From: Lachnospiraceae bacterium
GTDB taxonomy: Bacteria; Bacillota; Clostridia; Lachnospirales; Lachnospiraceae
Assembly (NCBI GenBank): GCA_017438775.1
Contig: JAFRUR010000066.1
Location: 1 to 34,702 of the forward strand
Direction: 5' to 3'
DNA length: 34,702 nucleotides
In this document: one piece after another, positions 8,282 through 15,674 of the stretch
Position numbering within the stretch: the stretch's first letter is position 1
Layout: the number at the start of each line of letters is the position of its first letter
The notes under the pieces: generated by a model
The model's database searches: none
The model's input: the letters and a program-made list of their open reading frames with translations, nothing else
Told to the model about the DNA's origin: nothing
Translations under genes and position numbers: made by a program

Positions 8282-8809
8282 TCAGGATATGCGCACCGGC
8301 GCAAACGGATCCTCCGCTTCGTCTGCGCCGCCCAGATGCCTCTGCAGCACCAGCGCGTCCTCCTGCGGATGGCGGTAATAGTTCTTGCGGATCCCGGCCT
8401 GCACAAAGCCTTTCTTCCGGTACAGCTGCTGCGCCGGCACATTTCCGGCGCGCACCTCCAGGAACATCTCCTGCGCCCCGGCCTCCGCGGCCTCTTTCAC
8501 AAACAGGTCCAGAAGCGCCCCGCCGATGCCCTGCCTGCGGCAGCTTTGATCGCAGGCGACGCGCATCAGTTCCGCTTCACCGGCCACGATGCGCCCGATC
8601 AGGTACCCGACCGCCGCAGGCGCCTGCCCGCAGGTCATGCCGCAGTACAGGCTTCCGCACGCCGGCGCCGTCTCCGCCACATAGATGCGGTACTCCGGCG
8701 CCCAAAGCGCCCCGCGGACGCTCTCCGGCGTCCACGGATCCGCAAAGGCCGCCTGCTCCATTGCGGCGATGACGGCCGCATCCTCCGGCCCTGCCGCACG
8801 AAGGCTCAT
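8282..8809 (-). CDS. rimI: Ribosomal-protein-alanine N-acetyltransferase RimI
   Basis: RimI is a GNAT enzyme that acetylates the N-terminal alanine of ribosomal protein S18, and in several bacteria other N-termini. The 175-residue protein starts MSLRAAGPEDAAVIAAMEQ and has the early FADPWTPESVRGAL segment typical of RimI. The acetyl-CoA loop is SCRRQGIGGALLD, followed by FLEVRAGNVPAQQLYRKKGF. Its first four bases overlap the tsaB stop (ATGA at 8806-8809), so the two are translationally coupled, a frequent arrangement. Confidence 0.94.
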   Translation of the reverse strand: MSLRAAGPEDAAVIAAMEQAAFADPWTPESVRGALWAPEYRIYVAETAPACGSLYCGMTCGQAPAAVGYLIGRIVAGEAELMRVACDQSCRRQGIGGALLDLFVKEAAEAGAQEMFLEVRAGNVPAQQLYRKKGFVQAGIRKNYYRHPQEDALVLQRHLGGADEAEDPFAPVRIS

Positions 8810-9735
8810 ACGATGCCGTCCCTTCTCCAGCGGGGATCGCGCGTGCCGACGTGACCGTCGATCTCCACGTTCAGGTCCTGCTTCGGTGCCGGTTCGGTTT
8901 TTCCGGGAGCGGTTTTCTGTTCTTTCTCTTCCTGTTTCACGGCGTTTTCCTCACGCACGACGGCGTCACGGGAAACGACCGCGGTATCCGCCGCCTTCCC
9001 TGCCGTCTGTGCCTTTTCCGCGCGCACCCGCTCCGCCTGCGACGGACGCAGGTACTCCGGCGCGTGCTCCGCGGCGGTCTCCGTCTCTCCGCGCAGGTAC
9101 ATGGCGAGGCCCAGGGCCGCGACCGCGGCGCCTCTCTCCAGCGCCAGATGCGGCGGCGCGAGATCCGCGCGCTCTCCGAGCGCGGCCAGAATGGCCTCCC
9201 GGTGCACCGGAACGCCCTCACCCATCAGCAGGACGCGGCGCCCTCCGGCGATGCGGGCAAGCTCCTCCAGAATCTCCTCCACGCTGCGCGGCGCCTGCGG
9301 CAGGAGCACCCGGAACTCTTTTTCCTCAAAGGCGTAGATTCCGCAGTAGACCTGGTCGCGGCGCGCGTCCATCATCGGGCAGATCACCCCGTCGTAGCCG
9401 TATGCCTGGTAGGCCATGGCGTCCACGGTGGGCACGTGCACGAGCGGCTTATCCGCTGCGAGCCCGAGGCCCTTGGCCGTCGCCGAGCCGATGCGCAGTC
9501 CCGTGAAGGAACCGGGCCCGCCCGAGACCGCGATCGCGGAGAGATCCGCGACCTTCACGTCCGCCATGCGGCAGATCGCGTCGATCATCGGAAGCAGGGT
9601 CTGCGAATGCGTCAGCTTGTTGCTCACGGTGTACTCCGCGAGGACCGCCTCCTCGGTGACGATGGCCACGGACGCCGTGACGGCAGCGCTCTCGATGCCC
9701 AGGATCCTGATTATATTTTTGCCGGTTTCGTTCAT
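8806..9735 (-). CDS. tsaB: tRNA threonylcarbamoyladenosine biosynthesis protein TsaB, with C-terminal extension
   Basis: TsaB is the non-catalytic ASKHA partner of TsaD. The 309-residue protein has LGIESAAVTASVAI at the N-terminus, the hallmark SGGPGSFTGLRIG at 71-83, and a normal end of fold at HAPEYLRPSQAERV (about 224-237). A further 70-odd residues rich in Lys, Glu, Ala and Gln follow, with no sign of a fold. Typical TsaB proteins are about 230-240 residues. The gene overlaps rimI by four bases and lies 191 bases downstream of tsaE. Confidence 0.95.
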   Translation of the reverse strand: MNETGKNIIRILGIESAAVTASVAIVTEEAVLAEYTVSNKLTHSQTLLPMIDAICRMADVKVADLSAIAVSGGPGSFTGLRIGSATAKGLGLAADKPLVHVPTVDAMAYQAYGYDGVICPMMDARRDQVYCGIYAFEEKEFRVLLPQAPRSVEEILEELARIAGGRRVLLMGEGVPVHREAILAALGERADLAPPHLALERGAAVAALGLAMYLRGETETAAEHAPEYLRPSQAERVRAEKAQTAGKAADTAVVSRDAVVREENAVKQEEKEQKTAPGKTEPAPKQDLNVEIDGHVGTRDPRWRRDGIV

Positions 9736-9926
9736 ATCAAACTCCGCTATTCCCTGCAGCCTGTCTCAGGTAATACTCTTCTTTCGCAGCTTCCGCCGCA
9801 GTCTTCCGCAGGACAGCCGTTTCCCTGCTTTGTCCGGACGTGGCATCCATATGTCCCGCCGTTTCCTTCCGCCCCGGCCTCCTGTGCTGAAACGGTTTTC
9901 ACTTTTCTTTTCGGTCCCGGCAGGTC

Positions 9927-10373
9927 TTACGCCTCGCCCTCCGAACGGCAGATCGTGACGCGCCGGTACTCCGTCCCGCGCCCAAGGTCCTTCTCCAGGC
10001 ACACCCAGACCGCGGTCTCCGGGATGAGTTCTTCGATCTGCGAGGGCCATTCGATCACGCTGACGCCCTGCCCGAAGAAGTATTCCTCGGCACCGATCTC
10101 GTAGAGCTCCTCCGGCTCTTCCAGCCGGTAGGCGTCAAAGTGATAAAGGGGAAGGCGTCCGTCCTCGTAGACCTGCAGCACCGTGAAGGTGGGGCTGTTG
10201 ACCGGTTCTGTGATGCCGAGCCCTGCGGCGATGCCCTGCGCGAGCACCGTTTTGCCCGCGCCCAGGTCGCCCTCCAGGCAGTAAATATCGCCCGGCGCTG
10301 CGCCCCGGCCTATCTTCTCTCCCAGCGCGAACGTCTCTGCCGCGCCGAAGGTTTCCAGCGTCTGTCTTTCCAT
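9927..10373 (-). CDS. tsaE: tRNA threonylcarbamoyladenosine biosynthesis ATPase TsaE
   Basis: TsaE is the ATPase that drives the TsaB-TsaD cycle in t6A synthesis. The 148-residue protein has the Walker A loop LEGDLGAGKTVLAQ (about 33-46), NSPTFTVLQVYE, and LYHFDAYRLEEPEELYEIG with the family's catalytic Asp. A downstream IEWPSQIEELIP is also typical. Length is normal. It is the first gene of the run, about 60 bases from its promoter at 10433-10461. Confidence 0.96.
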   Translation of the reverse strand: MERQTLETFGAAETFALGEKIGRGAAPGDIYCLEGDLGAGKTVLAQGIAAGLGITEPVNSPTFTVLQVYEDGRLPLYHFDAYRLEEPEELYEIGAEEYFFGQGVSVIEWPSQIEELIPETAVWVCLEKDLGRGTEYRRVTICRSEGEA

Positions 10374-10432
10374 TCCGATCCTCCGCGCGCCCTCCGGCGC
10401 CGGACTTCCTCAATGTCACATGGATTCAATAT

Positions 10433-10461
10433 AGTATAGCAGAGAAGTAAAACCGTGCCAA
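10433..10461 (-). promoter_or_regulatory. Promoter of the tsaE-tsaB-rimI-rnz-tsaD-ispD run
   Basis: Minus-strand TTGGCA (10461-10456) and TATACT (10438-10433) are 17 bases apart, 60 bases upstream of the tsaE ATG and immediately after the terminator at 10468-10496. Confidence 0.75.
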
Positions 10462-10467
10462 GGGGTA

Positions 10468-10496
10468 GAAAAAGCTGCGGTCCAACGGACCGCAGC
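10468..10496 (-). terminator. Strong intrinsic terminator between the decayed gene and tsaE
   Basis: A perfect 10-bp GC-rich stem (10474-10483 with 10487-10496) closes a three-base loop and is followed on the minus strand by TTTTTC. It separates the fragment at 10521-10942 from the tsaE promoter. Confidence 0.9.
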
Positions 10497-10520
10497 CTGG
10501 AAAGAAGAAGCAACCGCTTC

Positions 10521-10942
10521 TCACTGTTCGATTTTGTCAATCCACACAGCCGGGATTGTAATCTGACCTCCCATTGTGGATTGATAAGAATACAATCCCA
10601 ACGAAACACCATAAATTGTAATCGTATCATCTTCAAGCACTCTTGAAGTCACGATTGCTGGAGAATAGGCACAATACAGTACATTATCATAGCCGCCCTT
10701 TGTTGCCAAACGAATATGGATCTCTGTATCTCCTTCAACGACCTGAAGAACCTTTCCTTTGAATTTGACCTTCTTACCCTCATATGTATCAGGCGTACGG
10801 GCAAGCTGATCATATCAGACTGAGAAAGAACGATCACGTAAGCACGCACACACTTGACCTGCTCTGCCACATCCTGGACTGCCAGCTCTCCGATATTGTT
10901 GAATATAAGAAAACAGAGGAGGACCTCTATTGCCTCACGCAT
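10521..10942 (-). pseudogene. Decayed gene: OB-fold-like C-terminal domain of a Firmicutes secreted or lipoprotein family
   Basis: Bases 10814-10521 encode 97 residues with no credible start, preceded by an in-frame TGA at 10817-10815. The fragment includes LARTPDTYEGKKVKFKGKV, LEDDTITIYGVSLGLYSYQS and a GGQITIP end. I recall this pattern from the C-terminal domain of many Firmicutes hypothetical proteins, judged OB-fold-like; this is recollection, not a search. Another frame, opening with ATG at 10942 behind a good AGAGGAGG site, runs to 10649 across the same DNA. One frameshift near 10815 would join its first 40 or so residues to the domain. The segment is more AT-rich than its neighbours, which hints at transfer. 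Confidence 0.6.
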
Positions 10943-10956
10943 TAGGCGTCCTCCTC
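10908..10956 (-). terminator. Hairpin after ribU (terminator or SD-masking stem)
   Basis: Perfect 9-bp arms (10916-10924 and 10948-10956) enclose 23 bases, and the minus strand continues TGTTTTCTT. This could end the ribU transcript. The 5' arm on the minus strand contains an AGGAGG that also sits seven bases before an ATG at 10942, so the stem could instead mask that ribosome binding site. Confidence 0.5.
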
Positions 10957-11055
10957 TTTGATGGCCCATATCAAAGCCGCTTGTCGCGATTAGCAGCGTT
11001 TCCCCCTGCGCAGCAGAGGATGGCGCCGGCATCCCTCGGCTTTCTCCGGTCGCGC

Positions 11056-11679
11056 TTACTCTCCCTCTGTCCGAAACGCCGTCCTCTTCTCGCGCAGTCC
11101 CTTGAGCACCGGCGACAGGGGCTTGTAGATCAGGAAGCAAATGGCCGCGTCGGCCAGGCCCTTGATCACGGTAAACGGCAGGTTGAAGATCAGCAGGCAG
11201 GACAGCAGGCCGCCCGCCGCGGGGAAAATGGCCTGATACATGCCCAGGATGCGCTCCAGGGGCATGAAGTTCGTGTAGAAGGGATAGGTGATGAAGTAGT
11301 TGATCGGGACGCTGGCGATGCCTCCGGCCACGGCGCCCAGAAGCGAGGCCAGAAGGGCGCCGCCGCGGGTCTTTTTGACCTGGTAGATCCAGCCGGCAAC
11401 AGCGACGAAAGCCGCGCCGATCAGGAAATTGGCGAGCTCTCCCACGCCGCCGGTGGTGGTCATCGTCAGGTTGATCAGGTTCTTGACCAGACAGACCGCC
11501 ACGCCCCACAGGGGACCATAGGCGAAAGCACCGATCAGCGCCGGCAGCTCGGAGAAGTCCATCTTGATGAAGGACGGCATGAGCGGCACGGAGAAGCTCA
11601 TGGCCATGAGGACGGCTGCCACGGCGGACAGCATCGCGGTCACGGCGATTTTACGGATACGGGAAGCAGTGTTTGTCAT
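11056..11679 (-). CDS. ribU: Riboflavin ECF transporter substrate-binding protein RibU
   Basis: RibU is the membrane S-component that binds riboflavin for uptake by the shared ECF ATPase module, whose genes are not in this window. The 207-residue protein has about six helices. The N-terminal region MLSAVAAVLMAMSFSVPLMP, then FSELPALIGAFAYGPLWG and LVKNLINLTMTTTGGVGELA, is typical of RibU/ECF S-components. NYFITYPFYTNFMP and FNLPFTVIKGLADAAICF follow. I chose the ATG at 11679 because GAGGAGAG precedes it and longer frames would run into the riboswitch terminator. The FMN riboswitch upstream strongly supports riboflavin as substrate. Confidence 0.94.
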   Translation of the reverse strand: MTNTASRIRKIAVTAMLSAVAAVLMAMSFSVPLMPSFIKMDFSELPALIGAFAYGPLWGVAVCLVKNLINLTMTTTGGVGELANFLIGAAFVAVAGWIYQVKKTRGGALLASLLGAVAGGIASVPINYFITYPFYTNFMPLERILGMYQAIFPAAGGLLSCLLIFNLPFTVIKGLADAAICFLIYKPLSPVLKGLREKRTAFRTEGE

Positions 11680-11730
11680 GTGTCTCTCCTCTCTTTTCTT
11701 TCGAGGGAGAAGGGTGTCTGTGGAAGGCCG

Positions 11731-11768
11731 AAAAAAAGTGCCCCGAACGCACAAGGCCTTCGGGGCAC
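11731..11768 (-). terminator. Riboswitch-controlled terminator (expression platform)
   Basis: A 10-bp perfect stem (11738-11747 with 11759-11768) with an 11-base loop is followed on the minus strand by seven T (11737-11731). It lies about 20 bases after the FMN aptamer and 50 bases before the ribU start, as expected for a transcription-attenuating platform. Confidence 0.92.
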
Positions 11769-11786
11769 GGAATGATCCGCAGACGC

Positions 11787-11893
<107 letters not shown>

Positions 11894-11908
11894 CTATAAG
11901 TTTTCTGT

Positions 11909-11937
11909 ATTGTAGCGCTGCCGCGACCTGTTGTCAA
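11909..11937 (-). promoter_or_regulatory. Promoter of the ribU transcript
   Basis: Minus-strand TTGACA (11937-11932) and TACAAT (11914-11909) are 17 bases apart, so transcription would start about 10 bases before the FMN aptamer. Confidence 0.88.
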
Positions 11938-12106
11938 GGGGAGCGCAGGCTTTCACATGCGCTGATGTCATACACATATGGCATACCTGCGGCCCGGGGG
12001 AGCATGCGTTTCCCCAAAGCCCCGTTTTCATCCGGTCCGGCGCCCGGCAAAGCTCCGCCGGATGCGCTGCGTCAAAACCCGGAATACTCGCGGGCCGCCG
12101 CCACGC

Positions 12107-12171
12107 CTTACTGCGGCATGTTCGGATCCTGAGGATCCGCAGGGGCATCCGGCTGCGGCGAGGTATAGCAC
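12107..12171 (-). repeat. Degenerate copy of the 3' end of the DUF5684 gene
   Basis: Read on the minus strand this stretch encodes SPQPDAPADPQDPNMPQ and a stop. It mirrors the true gene end APQPEAPVEPQDPNIPQ-stop at 12202-12265, displaced by 94 bases. Similarity ends after about 65 bases and there is no start. The rest of the gap between the ribU promoter and this copy (11938-12106) holds no gene I can see. Confidence 0.8.
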
Positions 12172-12201
12172 GCCCTGTGGGCCGCTGCGGAACCGGTCTG
12201 C

Positions 12202-12933
12202 TTACTGCGGTATGTTCGGATCCTGCGGTTCCACGGGGGCTTCCGGCTGCGGAGCGGTGTAGCTGCCCTGCTGTCCCTGAGGCGCGGTGTAGGCGCCGGG
12301 CTGGGGAGCGGTGTAGCCGCCCTGCGGGGCCTGGCCCTGCGGGTTCAGCGGCTGGCCGGTGTACGGATCAAAGCGGGGCGCGGGTCCTTCCTGACCGTAC
12401 GAAGGCTGGGGCTGCTGCGGCTGCTGCATCGCGGCGCGGCGGGCCTCCGCCTCAGCGCGCATATTCGCGAAGAAGCCGGGCGTGGGCTGCGGTCCGCAGT
12501 AGACGACGTTGTCGTCAAACGCGAGCAGGATGTTGAAAACGAATTCGTTCACCATCAGGCCGACCGCAAATCCGTCGCCCTTGCCGAAGGCGTGGGCCTT
12601 CTGCAGGTAATAGACCACCTTGATGACCATCATAAACAGGATGCAGGCGAACAGGATGGTCATGCCGATGATGGGGATCAGATACACAAAGCTGGCCAGC
12701 ACGCCGGCGCCCAGGGTGAACCAGAACCACTTGCCTTCCCAGACGATGGTGTATTCCACATAGTCTCCGTAAAAAGGAATCAGGCTCTTCCATCCGGCCA
12801 CACCGGCCTTTTCGAAGAGTTTCCAGCGAATCAGCGCCACAAAGACCCAGGCCACGATGATGGCCAGAATGATGCCGAAAATCATGCCGCCGGAAAAGAA
12901 CCGGGCAAAACCGTAACGTCCGTACATACTCAA
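12202..12933 (-). CDS. DUF5684 membrane protein with Pro/Gln-rich tail
   Basis: A 243-residue protein. Helices at about residues 15-35, 72-95 and 96-112 surround the segment AGWKSLIPFYGDYVEYTIVW, which is characteristic of DUF5684. The stretch after residue 160 is low-complexity Pro, Gln, Gly and Ala with three YTAPQ repeats, and is probably a disordered cytoplasmic tail. Function is unknown. The ATG lies after AGAGGAGG. It has its own promoter (13032-13060) and follows tex. A scrap of its 3' end is repeated just downstream. Confidence 0.82.
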   Translation of the reverse strand: MSMYGRYGFARFFSGGMIFGIILAIIVAWVFVALIRWKLFEKAGVAGWKSLIPFYGDYVEYTIVWEGKWFWFTLGAGVLASFVYLIPIIGMTILFACILFMMVIKVVYYLQKAHAFGKGDGFAVGLMVNEFVFNILLAFDDNVVYCGPQPTPGFFANMRAEAEARRAAMQQPQQPQPSYGQEGPAPRFDPYTGQPLNPQGQAPQGGYTAPQPGAYTAPQGQQGSYTAPQPEAPVEPQDPNIPQ

Positions 12934-13031
12934 AACCTCCTCTGACTCTTTCGATCCGAAGGATGACCGGCTGCGCGCTTTGCCGCACGCCCGTCACGTC
13001 CTTTTGTTTCGCAGGCTTCTCTGCAGAAATT

Positions 13032-13060
13032 ATTATACACCATTTTTGTCAGGCGTTCAA
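13032..13060 (-). promoter_or_regulatory. Promoter of the DUF5684 gene
   Basis: Minus-strand TTGAAC (13060-13055) and TATAAT (13037-13032) are 17 bases apart in the tex-DUF5684 gap, about 100 bases before the ATG. Confidence 0.72.
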
Positions 13061-13085
13061 CAAATTCGGTGCGATCAACGGTTTC

Positions 13086-15230
13086 TCAAATTCCCTTCAT
13101 CGTGAGGGAGATGCGCTGCTTCGCGAGATCCACGGCCAGGACCTTGACCTGGACGATGTCGCCCACCTTGACCACCTCGAGCGGGTGCTTCACGAAGCGG
13201 TCCGACAGCTGCGAAACGTGCACCAGGCCGTCCTGGTGGACGCCGATGTCCACGAAGGCGCCGAAGTCGATCACATTGCGCACGGTCCCCTTGAGGATCA
13301 TGCCGGGGGTCAGGTCCTCCAGGGACATGACGTCGCTGCGGAGCACCGGGCGGGGCATGTCCTCGCGCGGGTCGCGGCCGGGCTTCTCCAGTTCCTTGAT
13401 GATATCCACCAGGGTGAGGGTCCCCACGCCCAGTTCCTTCGGCAGGGTCGGCCGGGCCAGGGCGCGCGAGCGCAGTTCCTTCAGGCCTCCGGTTTTCAGT
13501 TCTTTCTTTTCAAAGCCCAGTTCCTTGAGGAGCTGTTCCGTGACAGCGTAGCTCTCCGGATGCACGCCGGTGTTGTCCAGGGGCTCGCTTCCGCCGCGGA
13601 TGCGCAAAAAGCCCGCGCACTGCTCGAAGGCCTTGGGCCCGAGCTTGGCCACCTTGAGAAGCTCCTTCCGGCTCCGGAACGCGCCGTTGGCCTCGCGGTA
13701 AGCCACGATGTTCTTGGCCAGGGGACGGCTGATGCCGGCCACGTAGGAAAGAAGCGGCCAGGAGGCGGTGTTGAGGTCCACGCCGACGCGGTTCACGGCG
13801 CGCTCCACCACGCCCTCCAGGGCGTCGCCCAGGCGCTTCTGGTCCATGTCGTGCTGGTACTGGCCCACCCCGATGGACTTCGGGTCGATCTTCACAAGTT
13901 CCGAGAGCGGATCCTGGATGCGGCGGGCGATGGACGCCGCGCTGCGCTGTCCCACGTCGAAGTCCGGAAGTTCCTCCGTCGCCAGGGCGCTCGCGGAATA
14001 GACGCTGGCGCCCGCCTCGTTCACGATCACGTAGGACACGCCCCCGCCGATCTCGTGCAGGAGGTCGCAGATGATGGCCTCGGACTCGCGGGAGGCCGTG
14101 CCGTTGCCCACGGAAATGAGCGTGACGTGATACTTCGCGATGATCTGCTTCAGGATGCGCTTGCTCTCCTCCACCTTGTTCTGCGGTGCGGTCGGGTAGA
14201 TCACCTGCGTGTGCAGGACCTTGCCCGTGTCGTCCACGACGGCCAGCTTGCAGCCCGTGCGGAAGGCGGGGTCCCAGCCGAGCACCGTCTGTCCGGCGAT
14301 GGGCGGCTGCATCAGGAGCTGCTCCAGGTTCTTGCCGAAGACGCGGATCGCGCCGTCCTGCGCGGTCTCCGTGAGAGAGGCGCGCATCTCGCGCTCGATG
14401 GAGGGCGCGATCAGGCGGGAGTAGGAATCCTGCGCGGCCTCCTCGAGAAGGGCCGCGGTCTCCGCGTCGTCCTTCTTCACCAGGTGGGCCCGGAGATAGC
14501 GGGCGATCTCCTCCTCCGGTGCGGTCACGCGCACGGTCAGGATCTTCTCCGCTTCGCCGCGGTTGATCGCGAGGGTCCGGTGGCCCGGGACCTTGCGCAG
14601 GGGCTCCTCATAATCGTAATACGTCTCGTAGACGGTCTTTTCCTCGGGATCCTTCGCGGTGACGACCAGATGTCCCTGCTCCCAGGTCACGCGGCGGATG
14701 AAGCTGCGCACCTGCGCATCGTCGGAGACGGTCTCCGCCACGATGTCCTTCGCGCCGGCGAGGGCATCCGCGGCGCTCGCCACGCCCTTTTCCTCGGAGA
14801 CGAAGGCCAGGGCCTCCTCCTGCATCGGCAGGGCGTGCTCCTGGTTCAGGATCATCTGCGCCAGGGGCTCCAGCCCCTTCTCCTTCGCGATGGTCGCGCG
14901 CGTGCGCCTCTTCTGCTTGTAGGGGCGGTAGAGGTCCTCCACCTCCGCCAGGGTCTGCGCTGCGGCGATCTGCGCGGAAAGTTCCTCCGTGAGCTTCCCC
15001 TGCTCCTCGATGCTCTTGAGGACAGCCGCCTTGCGCTCCTCGAGGCCGCGCAGGTAGGTCAGGCGTTCGCCCAGGGCGCGCAGCTGCTCGTCATTTAAGG
15101 ACCCGGTGGCCTCCTTGCGGTAGCGCGCGATGAAGGGAATGGTGTTGCCCTCGTCGATCAGGTCCACAGCGGCCCTGACCTGCGAGGCCTTGATCTCCAG
15201 TTCTTCCGAAATGCGTTTGATGATATCCAT
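13086..15230 (-). CDS. tex: Tex-family RNA-binding transcription accessory protein
   Basis: Tex is a conserved nucleic-acid-binding protein tied to transcription and RNA handling. The 714-residue protein shows the full layout. The N-terminal helical domain contains TIPFIARYRKEATG, followed by VEDLYRPYKQKRRTRA. A YqgF/RNase H-like domain has LGWDPAFRTGCKLAVVD. Helix-hairpin-helix repeats include LNTASWPLLSYVAGIS. A C-terminal S1 domain (about 635-705) has LTPGMILKGTVRNVIDFGAF and VHVSQLSDRFV. The ATG at 15230 (MDIIKRISEE) has AAGGAA upstream; a slightly longer frame overlaps the previous gene. It starts 13 bases after the DUF2752 stop. Confidence 0.96.
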   Translation of the reverse strand: MDIIKRISEELEIKASQVRAAVDLIDEGNTIPFIARYRKEATGSLNDEQLRALGERLTYLRGLEERKAAVLKSIEEQGKLTEELSAQIAAAQTLAEVEDLYRPYKQKRRTRATIAKEKGLEPLAQMILNQEHALPMQEEALAFVSEEKGVASAADALAGAKDIVAETVSDDAQVRSFIRRVTWEQGHLVVTAKDPEEKTVYETYYDYEEPLRKVPGHRTLAINRGEAEKILTVRVTAPEEEIARYLRAHLVKKDDAETAALLEEAAQDSYSRLIAPSIEREMRASLTETAQDGAIRVFGKNLEQLLMQPPIAGQTVLGWDPAFRTGCKLAVVDDTGKVLHTQVIYPTAPQNKVEESKRILKQIIAKYHVTLISVGNGTASRESEAIICDLLHEIGGGVSYVIVNEAGASVYSASALATEELPDFDVGQRSAASIARRIQDPLSELVKIDPKSIGVGQYQHDMDQKRLGDALEGVVERAVNRVGVDLNTASWPLLSYVAGISRPLAKNIVAYREANGAFRSRKELLKVAKLGPKAFEQCAGFLRIRGGSEPLDNTGVHPESYAVTEQLLKELGFEKKELKTGGLKELRSRALARPTLPKELGVGTLTLVDIIKELEKPGRDPREDMPRPVLRSDVMSLEDLTPGMILKGTVRNVIDFGAFVDIGVHQDGLVHVSQLSDRFVKHPLEVVKVGDIVQVKVLAVDLAKQRISLTMKGI

Positions 15231-15243
15231 ATACGTTCCTTTT

Positions 15244-15669
15244 TTACAGAAGCACATCATGCCCCAGAAGGAGCATCGCCGCGTTCTTGATGATCCAGTT
15301 TCCGACGATCACGATCAGCATGCCCCAGACCATCCAATCCCGGACGATAAGACCGCGCACCCGCCCCTTCGTGAGGCGCGAGAGCGCCTGGCTGACCATG
15401 AACCAGACAAAAAGAATTCCCCCGCAAAGCACCGCGGGGTGCTCGTAGAGGGAAGAAAACACGTTTCCGTGCAGAAGAAAGCGCAGGGCGCGGGTGCCGC
15501 CGCAGCCCGGGCAGTACAGCCCGGTGATCTCATAAAAGCGGCAGGGAACGTCCACATAGGCGCGCAGGCCGGGAAAAACTGCCAGCAGCACAGCACCGGC
15601 GGCCACGAAAACGGTGGCCGCCAGTCCCATGACGAACAGAATATCTTCCAGACTCCGCCTCTGCTTCAT
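15244..15669 (-). CDS. DUF2752 membrane protein
   Basis: A 141-residue protein of the DUF2752 family. Three to four helices surround the family signature YCPGCGGTRALRFLLHGN at about residues 52-69. The two cysteines spaced C-x-x-C could bind metal or form a disulfide, but this is not established. The gene starts five bases after the lysC stop and ends 13 bases before tex. It is therefore probably carried in the hom-lysC transcript without an evident metabolic link to it. Confidence 0.88.
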   Translation of the reverse strand: MKQRRSLEDILFVMGLAATVFVAAGAVLLAVFPGLRAYVDVPCRFYEITGLYCPGCGGTRALRFLLHGNVFSSLYEHPAVLCGGILFVWFMVSQALSRLTKGRVRGLIVRDWMVWGMLIVIVGNWIIKNAAMLLLGHDVLL

Positions 15670-15674
15670 CTGCC

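Noticed and set aside
12963..15098. 711-codon open frame on the plus strand
   Set aside because: It is the antisense shadow of tex, whose minus-strand product has full-length family motifs. The plus product is rich in His, Leu, Arg and Val with no domain.
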